Source of the DNA: Dromaius novaehollandiae
Taxonomy: Eukaryota; Chordata; Aves; Casuariiformes; Dromaiidae
DNA length: 64,000 bases
Direction: 5' to 3'
NCBI RefSeq assembly: GCF_036370855.1
Contig: NC_088102.1
Span: 40,523,835 to 40,587,834 of the forward strand
The notes below the pieces were generated by a model. The model had not been told where the DNA came from. It saw only the letters and a list, made by a program, of their open reading frames with translations, and did no database searches. The position numbers and the translations under genes are program-made. Below are positions 23,926 through 34,394 of this stretch, piece after piece; the first letter of the stretch is position 1, and every line of letters starts with the position of its first letter.

Positions 23926-26900
23926 AAGCAGTATTTTATCCTGTCCAATGTAGCTGTAGGAGTTCTCATCTTGTACCTATGCTGAGGACAACAAGCTTTG
24001 ATATACTGGACTACTAAAAGTAAGGACTAATTTTATTCACAGCCAGGTTTTGTGGGGTCAGCCCATCAGAGATACGTTTGCACTGTGCTGCACTTGGTCC
24101 AATAAGCTCTGTGTGCCTCAGACTGTGCTGGCACCACCGTTCTCCTCACCAGTGTTACGTTCACTGTGCAGCGGCTGGGGACCCTCGGCCTGCCAGTGCC
24201 AGCCCCAGTGATCCTGGTTTTTCCTCAACCTTCCCATGCACCATCTGTGCCACAGGCCAGCCGTTGTAGATGGGCACAGGGCAGTGAGCCAAAGTTCTCC
24301 TTTAGCATTACAAGCAATGAACTGTATTGGGTATAGCTCTTCTGTGGGCTTCACAGCTAATTTCCCGGCAGCCTCACGCTGGTTATAGTTGGAGCAGATG
24401 AAGGATGTTCTGTGGTGGGGTGTGATTGCACCCTGAGGAAAGGGAGGGCTTCATCCTTCACTCAAACTCATCCACCCCTTCGGTTTTGTACACCTTTCTG
24501 CTGAAGAAGCCTTTCTGGTGCCTACTGCTTATACCCACTGGGTGGAGCACCTCCCCGCTTCTTACACACCGGCACTGGTTTCCCTCTCATTCTGCTGTTC
24601 CAAAAACACTGTGGTCCAAAAGTCAAGCTTACACGGAGAAAGCAGGGGCAGGGCAACAACGAGGGAAAAGCCGCTTCTAGGAAATACAGTCGTAGCAAGC
24701 CTTAAGTGAGAAAGCTGAATTTTGTCAGAAAAACGGCTAGCAAGTGTGTCCGTGGAAAACTAAGGGGAGAAAAACAATCTCAGTGGACAAGCGTTACTCA
24801 GTTGGGAGCCAAGCTGCTCTGGGGCAGGACCACTTCAGCACCTCAAAGCCCTTCTGACTCGGTCTCTTAAACGAACAAAAAGAAACTCACTCTAGCGCTA
24901 AGGCAGGGTATCAATCAGAAAGGGCTGCACGGCTGTGGAAGGAGCTAGTTGAGATGGTTTAATCCAAAGATTTTTCAGCAAAATTTAGTTATTAATATGA
25001 ATATATTTTGGATTTTTAAATTTTGATTTTAGCGACAAACTTAATAGTAGCTAAAGCAAAGCAAACAAAAGCATATGACAGGAAATAGCTAAAGAAGATT
25101 GAAGTTAGGGGGTTTGCTTTGTTCGTTCATATATTTAATATCCCTGTCTATCTTCCCCCATAGCTCCCTCCAGGCGAAGCATTGTAGTGCATTTTTTTAA
25201 ATGTGGGATACCTAAAGAAAATCAACTTGTACATTTTTTTAATCTTTGTTATAGTTATTGCAAAAGAACCCACACATTCCAAACATATTTCTTCTTCCCA
25301 TAGCAGGGAAAGGAAGACGCCACCACATGCATCCTTTCACTGACAGCACCATTCAAAGGGCACTTGGGAGGTTTTTCCAGTCTCTTCTTTTCTTTTTCCC
25401 CTGAAGCTGCTCAAAGCATCTTGAGAAGAGCCTGCACAGGAGCAAATGATACCGCAACTGCTGCCAGCCCCGTCCCACAGGGGAAGCACCCAGCAGAGAA
25501 ACACAAAAGCACATCTCAGGACCCCCAGGGCCTGCTGAGCAATGCAGCGTCAGCACTAAGGAAGTTCATCTACAGTGGTGGTAAGGAAATGATACTCCCC
25601 TTACTCCCTTTGTTGTCCAGATTGCAGCTATGCATCTATTTTATGTAGCTCTATTGTACTGGTTGTCTCTTCTTGCCGACCTTTCAGCTGAAACAGATCT
25701 AGTTGCAGAGACGACCACCACATGGGGAAAGCTACCCAGTTCTGCTTTGATCTCCAACACCAGACAGGGTCTCCTGAACCCACACCCTTCCCATATACCT
25801 GGCTACCCTGCTTAATGCTGAGAGATGTTGGTACCTCCTGCAGCAATCTGCAGTAGGACTCTGTAAGGTAGCTAGATAGGCTGGTACAGTGCTTCAGTTT
25901 CTGTGACTGCCAACCTGGAAAATTGGCCTGCACATTAGCATAGCTCCTGACAAGATGGTTCTCTCTTTGAAGGTTATGTCAGATTTCTCTTAACTTGGGT
26001 AAGAAGATGTGGTAAATCTCTGCCTGCAGGAGCTCATGATCTTGACTCTGTTAAGAAAACGTACTTCTCATTAAAAAGGCATAGGAATAAAGACTCTGAG
26101 GTGCTATGATTCTTCACCAATATCAGTGCACCTTCTGGCTCCAAAGCACCATCTCCTCACTATTCCCCCAGATTCCCATATTTCTCAGATCTGTTGTGAG
26201 AGAAGCATCACAAAAGACGAAAGGGTAGCTTGAAATAGAACAGATTGTAGCACCAGGAATGCTGCTGAATGTTTCTGGCCTTGCGATGGAAGCAGCAAAG
26301 AGAATCTTTTTCTTCTCCTTCACCACTGCAGTCCTCTGAATGCCCAGTGCCTGTGACCCAGAACGCCAGGGCAACTCCCACTGCAGAGAACCGTCAGTCT
26401 CTTTCACACTTATACTTCTAAAATGGCCTGTCCTATTCCCTGTCCATTTTAAACTGTAGGAAGTTATAGTGACACTGGAAGAAATCTGACCCACCCAGAA
26501 CATTGATCTAAGCTATTCCACGATGGCGAAAAAGATGAAAGCATTCCTTCATCTGGGGTGATAAATGTGGAGATCACAGCAAAGATCCGTTTTATTCTTC
26601 GGAAAAATTTTGGCTTAACTTACTTGTACGTTTTTGTACCATGACACATTGTGTCTTCTGGAGTTAGTTTTTCCTGAGGAGGGAAGCAGGAGGTAGACAT
26701 AAATCATAAGTAGTCTTTATTGGTGTGAATGAATATGTGGTTAGCATTATCCCAGAAATATGATGGAAGACCAATGACTAGAAAATACCTTTTAGTAACT
26801 CATAGCTAAGGGAGGCAGCAGGTGCTGAAACCAAAGACTCAGGATGCCATGTAAGAACTTGGCTGCCAAGTACAGGGAGAGAGACGGGGATCTGGTTGCT

Positions 26901-29333
26901 GGGGAGCAGACAGGCAATGAGAAGGTGCGGTTCAGGGACAAACTTGCTTTACAGACCCAGGACAGTCTTTTGCCAAAGGTAAGCAGAACCTTTAAGCATG
27001 ATCATGTTGAACAATCTTCTGACAGCTAAGAAATATGTTTTTATTGTCACAGAATCCCTGTGTATCAACACCTTCTTTCATCACTTTTTCGAGAAATTTG
27101 GTTTCTCACTCAGTCCTCCTTGAAATGCCTGGTGCAGGCGAGGGAGGACAGCTTGTTAAAATTCTTTTAGTATTTAATTTTGTTCAGTGGATCCTTTCCT
27201 GAAGAGCTTCTAATGAGACTGACCTTTATTAGCTAATTAAGCTCATTGAAATGGTGCACTCACATTTAGTGGGTTTTTTTTTCTTTTGTGCGATATTCCA
27301 GATAAAGTTCTTGTCATTAAGCAGGTTGGAAGGGGATTTGTAACCATGTATAGAGGTCAGCAGCCCAGAATCTATCCCACCTCCCTGCTTGAACCCCTGA
27401 AATCAATAGGGGAGCAGTGCCACATGCATCTGAACAAACGCTGGTTTTAACTGCTTTGTGATTGTATTGGCTTAATTCTGTGCCTATTTCTAGAAAGCTG
27501 TATGTTTACATATGTGCAAAAGAGTTGCTATATTCCAGGAGACTGACTCAGAGTTTACAAATACAGACTGGAAGTTTTTATCACTCTGCTCTTGAATTCA
27601 GCCTTAACAGCATGATATAGCAAAACTATAGTGTTGCAGCAGTTGTCCAGCCTATTAGCTGTGCTGTACTGAGCTGCTTGAACAGGGAAAAGGTCTGATG
27701 GTTTATGTGACTATTTGGGTCTCTGTTGCTGTTTTCCCTTTCCGTTTGCCCCGTGGGCAGGCCCCAATATGGTCACGGTGGATATTGCTGCCAATCTTTG
27801 ATAGCTGTTTCAGCAGATTCATTCCTAATCGCGTCCACCACGTCCTAGTGATGAGTGTGACACGTAGTAAGGCAGCACGTGGTGCTAGTGAGTTGGGAGA
27901 TCAGTAAAGCCACAAGATGACCTCAGCTCTTGGGACCTGATTTCTGCGTCATTCTCTTCCGCTTTGACTGAGAGCATCAATGGGGTAACTACCATACAGT
28001 ACTCCTATACAGGCAGCAAACCTAAAATACCCATTGCACAAAACCGAGTCTTTTGTTGGTGGTATGTTTTGTGAGTTTCCTGAGGACCTAAATACTGAAT
28101 CGATGATATAATCTAAACCTTGGCACTACCTGCTTTGCAGACTTTTGAACTGCATTGCAGAAACTCTTGCAGAAATGCATGGCTTCGCTCCTCTTAAAGA
28201 TGAATGGGAAGTTTTCCTGTGCTGAAGGCTCAGTCTCAATTAATTGCTCAACACTTTAGCCTCTCATCCAACACAGCACTTAAAGCATGTGTTTAGTTTA
28301 GGGGCATTAAGTTATCCTCTTACCTTGCATGCTCAACTATGTTAACTTTTTTCTACATGATAACTTCTGACAGTCAACTTTAATAGGAAAGTTTTACAAT
28401 AAAATGAACCATTAAAACCAAGGAATAATAACAACCTAAGAAATATTTAGTAAATACCTTGTACTTAATAGTAAGTGCCTCTTCCCTAACATACCCATTA
28501 AGTGAACTTTAAGGGAATTAATGTAATTCTCCAGGGTCTCAGATTTTCTTTCCAAAAGCAAATTACATTTCATTAACATTTTATACGTGTAGGATTTTCA
28601 TACTGCTTCAATCTCTTTCCATTATCTTGCATTTTGTGGGCTAGGTTCGGTGCTGCTTCATCAGCCTACCTTTCTCCCTACTGTTCTTGAACTGACAGAC
28701 CGGCAGCTTCCCTTTTCAAGAGACTGTGCTGGTTTACAGCTTATTCATTCTGCCCATGTACAGGTCCAGAGCTCCTTTTCCCAGTCTCGCCTGTTGACGG
28801 GATTTGATGCGTTGCCTGAAAACTTGGAATGCAGCATTTGCCCATTGACAGCAAGCCACAATTTATATGTATTACTATAGCAGGGAAATGAATAAATGTA
28901 GCTTCCAATCCGTTTTCTCTAAGACTTTGGCATTGTTAATATCCTCCCTCTCTCTGTTGTTTCCACTCTTCACCTCCAGAACAGTGTAGTAAGTGGGATG
29001 AAGATAGAAAGGCTGAGCCTCGTATCAGCTAATAAGACTTACAGCATGGTAGAATTACTGTGAGTAACCTCGATAATGTGCCAGTTACTGTGACAAAGTT
29101 GTTGGAAGGTTTCTGTTAAATCTCTTTATTGGGCTGATTGGTATGATTTCCCAGGGAATGGAAGTGCGTATGGAAGCCTTCCCAGTAATTGCCTTGCTTA
29201 AGAACTGCACTGTTTGGAAAGGCAACAAAAAGCCTTGTGTTCAGGGAGAGGGCTGAAAGCATCACAAGCCTGACAATGAATCAATATCTTTTCATGACAA
29301 GATCCAATAACTTTGGAAACCACAAAGATTTCC

Positions 29334-29364
<31 letters not shown>

Positions 29365-32044
29365 GCAGAATTATCTTCCCCCAAACTGGGTGGTGAACTA
29401 AAGAGTTTGCCAGAGCCAGTGGCTAACGCATGCTCCTGGCAGGACTGAGCTTGGTGAGTAGCTTTAGAGCATTTTACTTACTGCTGGTTAAAGCAGTGAA
29501 TCATTTCACTTTTGCATGTCCCCCTCACAAATAGGGTGGGATGGATTAGGGCGCAGACCTTGTACCCTTGTGACTGCACCCCCTGTTCTGGGAGTGAGAT
29601 GATCTGTTCTGAATTTTATCCAACTCGGAGACATCCTACTGGTTCTTGAGGCAGCCTGAAATAGCTCAGAGAACTGGGAACTGTCACGTTGCTGGGCTCT
29701 GAATTTTGCAGCTCCTGCTCCTGGAGATGGCATGATGCTCCCCTCAGATCAGCTACTCTTCTTTCAGCAGCCTCTGTGGAGTCCAAGTCCTTCATCCCAC
29801 AGGAAAGGTCGCTGCTTGTCTGAAGTCAGGGAGTGCAGCTGCTGGAGAAGAGAGAGGCCCAGCCTGCCCAAGGAGGATCAGCCATGCCTTCTCCATCATG
29901 CCGTTTCATGGTGTTTAGGTGAGCAGATCCAACAAATGAAACATCAAACAAAACACAGCTTGTAGAGTGAGGCCAGGTCAAGAAGACCAGGACTAAGGAG
30001 TCTATGGGGTGTGCCAGATGCCTTTAATGGCCTTATTCTAGTTCTCCAGAGTTGGCTACCGCAGCCGTCTTCTTTTAGCTTTTAAAGTTGGCTGTCCCAC
30101 TCTCAGACTTTCAGAAACTGTCATGTTCTCCCCTAAAGAAGGAATGTAAACCAAACTTCTCATTTGCACAATTACAAAGTGCCTATTTTTCTACCGAGTG
30201 TAAAAGTTAAATAACCTATTTGTCTCTCCCTCCTAAAAAATGAATGGAGGGAATTTGTTACTCATGAAAATGAGGCCATCACAGCAGAGGGGACACAGAG
30301 GCTGTAACCAGTGCTGCGACTCAGGTGTGCAAGCACAGCCCCTGGACTGGAGCTGCCTGACGGTGTGACTGATATGGGAAAAGTTTCCTGTGTCCTTTAT
30401 CTTCTTTTCCTCCCTGCAAAGGAAATCTGACCCTAAAAGCTGAGCGTTGCTGATGTACTAACAGTGGCAAAATAACTATAAGATGGACAAAACCCTTGAG
30501 ATAGACTAGGACAGATAGGCTGTCTCCCATCAAACATTTAAAGCTGCATAAAAATCCCTCCTTCATCTCATCTGCCACCACCAGCTGGGATAACACAGAA
30601 GCAAAATAAAAAAAGGACAGTGAATCACCTTAATTAGGGCAGTAACATTTAATAAAAGTGTAGTACAAAATAAATGGTCTCTAGCTCACATCTTAAGAGA
30701 GCTCACAAGTGTTCCCTGAACTGGAAAAGGATGACTGGACTATTTTTTTCTCCTGTTGACTGCTTAGCTGTGTAGTCCCAAAGGGTAGTTATCTTCCACC
30801 AAATCCCTGGTAAATAAAAAGGTAAACTCTGTCCTCCTTTCAGCACTGGCAACAGCAGAGGCAGTTCTTACATGTCAGAAATGAGACAGGAAGCCAGTTT
30901 TGGGGAAGCGTGTGCCAATGAGTTGCTTTGAAGCCCATCTCAGCAGTGGTTCCCCCAGCCGTGCCCGGGGCAAGAGAGCCTGAGCCAGAAGGAAGCTGCA
31001 GGGGCTGCGGGAGAGGACTGCTGTTATACTCGCCTCTTCAAGCATGCTGAGCAATTTGCGATATCCAAGCCAGCAAGGCCAGTCCAAGCAGAGGCACACA
31101 CATTAGACTGCCCAAACAAATAAATAGCCAGCTTGCTGGGTTGTTCCTCTGAGAGGAAAAATCTCTTGTTGTGAGTTAGGTTTTTCTTTTGGTGCAGTCC
31201 TTCTCCATCGCACAGGAGCAGCCCGCAGCAGCAGTCACTTTCTTTTCTTCAGTTTCCAAGCATGCCTTTCAAGCCATGAGCTCTATCTTTGCTTGTCACT
31301 GTACCACACTCGGGTCTTGCTTCTGTTTCCTTCTCACTTCCACAGAGATGGGACACCTGTCACCATCTAATGCCCCCGTACCTCTGTGATTATAACTGGT
31401 ACTCACGGAAACCTGTCTTTTTATGTAGGTTCATTGCTATTTCATCTTATGTGTCGTTTCACTCTTAGGTAGTGGCTTCTAATGTCTGCAGGTAACATTG
31501 CCCAGAAAGGAACCCAGGCTAGTGCTGCCCTTGGCTTTAAGGAGCTGTGCGCTTGCCTGCATGTCAAAGAAGTGTTTGATGGTGAATAATTAGCTAACAT
31601 GTTCCAGTAAAATAAGAGCTTGCAGTTTGGATGGACAGACTAGGCTGCCAATGTTTGTGCTGCATTGCCGTGTTCATTGGGAGCAAAGTTCAGCTTTCTA
31701 GGACAGGCCCCATTTAGTTTAATTGAATTAATCAGTGAGAGAAGTTTGCACTCAAGAAAAGAAGACATTTCACCCTATCCATTTCAGCAAAAAATCAATA
31801 GATATGTCACTTTCTAGTCTTCTGGTGATATCACACCCTAAGAATGGTATCCCACCGCAAATAGAAGTTTGTCTGAGGCAAAAACAGAAGACAGAAAATG
31901 TCTATCTGTCTAAACATTGCATTATGAACAATCAAAAATACATCTCTACCTATTCAACAATGCTATCTAATGCTAAAGAAAAACTGTACAAGTCTCTTCT
32001 GTGGTAGAGCCTTTCCCAGTGCCAGGTACAAACTGTCTGGGACT
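23926..32044. other. Intergenic sequence, no gene supported
   Basis: No recognisable exon, RNA gene or clear repeat. It includes a pure 25-base A run (29334-29358) and an AT-rich block at 27160-27260 with TTAGCTAATTAAGC, which looks like a homeodomain-type regulatory sequence. A short stretch ending at 26979 (CCAAAG then GTAAGC) resembles a splice donor, but no matching acceptor is clear. Confidence 0.5.
29334..29358 (+). repeat. Pure A25 homopolymer
   Basis: Twenty-five consecutive A residues, the longest homopolymer in the window. No target-site duplication or gene-like sequence lies immediately 5' of it, so it is not evidently the tail of a retrocopy. Confidence 0.9.
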
Positions 32045-32074
32045 GGGGGGGAGGGGGGGGGTGTGGAGGGGGGG
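32045..32074 (+). repeat. G-rich tract with strong G-quadruplex potential
   Basis: Runs of 7, 9 and 7 G residues are separated by A and by TGTGGA. The 9-G run can supply two tetrad columns, so several overlapping four-tract registers are possible. Such runs are also prone to sequencing and assembly error. Confidence 0.75.
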
Positions 32075-32687
32075 TCCTTTCCCACCTCTGTGCCAATGAA
32101 GACCTAGCCCAATGTTACTTAAAACTAATGCAAAAACTCCTTTCAGTTTCAATCAGAAGCTGATTCAGAGCACTAACATCAACTCAGGATTCCTCTTCTT
32201 GAGGGTAATATACATAACCCAGCTCAGCTCTGCATTAGCAAACATACTGGTGAAAATTTAAATCAGTGGGAGACTGGGTATTGACTTTGCTTAAAACAAA
32301 TTTCACTCAGTAAAGAGCTAGATCTGTAGAAAGACCTACAGGTACAGCAAAACCTGGTGGAATTTTCAAGAGAGTCTGAGTGACTAGATTGACCATTCAT
32401 ATCCAGATATTTACCAAAAATTAGAAAAAAAAAAAAAAAAGACCACATGTGACACTAAAACTTATAAACGCTGATCATCGCCTTTATGGTGAGCATGCAC
32501 TGAGATTTTTATTTTCTGTGTTTCGGGTATTTTAAACCCTTTTTTTAATAACTGAAACATAGGTAGAGTAGGGTGACCATAATGTCTCTGAATTCATTCC
32601 CTCACATAAAACATTGCAATAGAGCTTTTGGAAATCAGTGGCCCAATTCTCCCTGCCAGGTTGAAGAGCTGTGTGGAGAAACGCGGA

Positions 32688-33057
32688 AGATCCAGAGAAG
32701 GCTACCAAGGTTATCAGGGGCTCAGAGTACCTGGCCGATGAAGAGACTTTGAGGGAGCTGGGCTTGTTTTATCTGGTGAGAGGGCGGAGGGTAAGGGGCA
32801 ATCTAATAGCAGGTTACAGTTGGTTGAAGGATAGTTACAAACACAATAGTGCCAAACTCTTCTTGGCCTCAGACTGTGTATTGGATACTCGGAAAAATTG
32901 TTTCACTAGCAATGTAACACTGGGGCTTGTCACCCAGAAAGGCTGTGGATCTGCTTCGGCACACGGTGTTGGCAACAGTCCTGCCCCAAGCAGGAGCTTG
33001 GGCTAGACAGTCTCCAGAGGTCTCTTCCAGTCAACCTGCCTGTGATTCTGTGACTCT
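32688..33057 (+). mobile_element. CR1 LINE fragment with its 3' terminus (plus orientation)
   Basis: The element begins within a GATCCAGAGAAGGCTACCAAGG block and continues through GACTTTGAGGGAGCTGGGC, AGGGGCAATCTAATAGCAGG, ATAGTGCCAAACTCTTCT, GTTTCACTAGCAATGTAAC, CAAGCAGGAGCTTGGGCTAGA, then CTCCAGAGGTCTCTTCCAGTC. It ends in the CR1 terminal repeat GATTCTGTGA. This is the standard order of CR1 ORF2 tail and 3' UTR. A 111-codon ORF at 32671-33006 is inside it and reflects the decayed LINE tail, not a gene. Confidence 0.88.
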
Positions 33058-34148
33058 CATACGTGAAATCTGATGCAAATGAACAGCGGAAATTTGACCA
33101 GGGCAACTGATAGCTTTGGGGCAGCTTTTGATCAGAGGTCATATTTGTGATTGTATTATAGATCACATTTACATATGTAAGAGGTGGAGAAAGGATCAAA
33201 ACAAGACCTACGTGCTACTTTTGAGGTCTAGTGATGGTTTACAGATGCAAGAGATACATGGGTCTGTAACCCTATCTACATGTATGAATTTAAGCAGCTG
33301 ATAAGCACAAATGTACTTCTGTGCTGCTTACAGTGCAGGTTCATTGCTAATAGAGACAAATAATAAACTGAGAAACTCAGGTTGCTGTGACAATGAAGAC
33401 CTGTTCTGTGAGATTTGCTGATTTTTGTGACATGGTCCCTAGCAATACTCACCATGTTGAGTGGCTGACACTTGACTTTTCCTTTAATCATCGCTACCTT
33501 CAGGCAGATCAGACCCAGACTGTCATGAGCTTCCATCTGGGAGGAACTACATGAATTTGCTCAGGGGTTACACAAGAAGAATTGCTTCTTATAAAAGTGT
33601 AATCAAGAGTAAACAGTAGTCTTACAGTAAACCTCCAGCAAGCATGAAGGACAGAAATGCAATGATGTATTAGTCCCAATAATAAATGGAAGTAAACATT
33701 AATTCTTGTGATGATTACTCCTTGGTCATACCTATCTGTCACAGACTCTGTCCTATATGTACTTCACAGCCTTCATTTTCTTTCTTTTATCCCAAATGTC
33801 ACAGTTTTTCCTAGCTATTCTGAAATGATGTCAGCTATTAAATCTTTTTTTGTTAGTCACAGATGTCAACATGAAGCTCCAGGGAAATGCATACCCAGAT
33901 GCAGCTACAGGGCCAAACTGAAGGACAACTTTTCTTCCTGGAGGCACAAGGAAGACTTGGGGCACTGTTGGCTGCTAACCCTTGTCAGGGGAAAAAAACT
34001 CCTGAGAGTTCACAACGTAACATTTAATAGGTGGAAGTATGCATACCCGCCATGTGCAGACTACTAAAAATTTCATACAGGTAAAGAAAAATTCTTTTTT
34101 TTTCTTTTTTTTTTAATAAATTTTCCACCTCTGCCACTTGGATCTGGA
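33058..34148. other. Intergenic sequence, no recognised feature until an A/T tract
   Basis: Short ORFs on both strands show nothing recognisable. A T-rich tract at about 34095-34118 (A-rich on the minus strand, preceded there by ATTAAA) lies immediately 3' of the minus-strand candidate exon described next. Confidence 0.5.
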
Positions 34149-34394
34149 TCATTCCTCTGTCACATCACTGAAATCTTTCTTTATAGCTTCTTTCACTACA
34201 ATGCTATTTTTCCCTCCTTCCTTCACAGAAAATATCCAACATGTAACACATTTTTTAGGATCCTGATCAATTGTTGTTGCTTTTTCCACCACTGTACATT
34301 CAGACCAGTTTGCTTCCACTATAATAGCAAAGTTTGTCCTAGAGCTTTCAGTATATTCAGTAAACAAGTAACCAGACAAACTTCTTGTAAGCAC
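34149..34394 (-). other. Candidate terminal coding exon, unknown protein
   Basis: Read on the minus strand, a long pyrimidine tract (CTTTTTCTCATTTCCTTGTCTTTCTCTAG) ends at 34395 and is followed by 81 sense codons and a TGA at 34149-34151. The first codon is GTG, so this would be an exon body and not a start. The translation has three cysteines (WSEC, KKC, TC) and motifs GYLFTEYTESSR, FAIIVEANWSECTVVEK and CVTCWIFSVKEGG. After the stop the minus strand shows ATTAAA directly followed by an A tract. The spacing of a YLFxxxxxSS segment, a beta-like FAIIVEA strand and paired cysteines is loosely like cystatin-fold secreted proteins (fetuin, SPP24), but that is a weak impression. An ORF of this length is also expected by chance in 64 kb. 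Confidence 0.2.

Noticed and set aside
26851..26979. Exon-like stretch ending CCAAAG/GTAAGC
   Set aside because: The donor is good but there is no pyrimidine-rich acceptor upstream and no recognisable peptide.
32671..33006. 111-codon plus-strand ORF
   Set aside because: It lies inside the CR1 fragment at 32688-33057 and reads the decayed LINE tail.
34095..34118. A tract on the minus strand after the candidate exon as evidence for a processed retrocopy
   Set aside because: The 5' side ends in a splice-acceptor-like tract, no target-site duplication is visible, and A/T tracts are common here.
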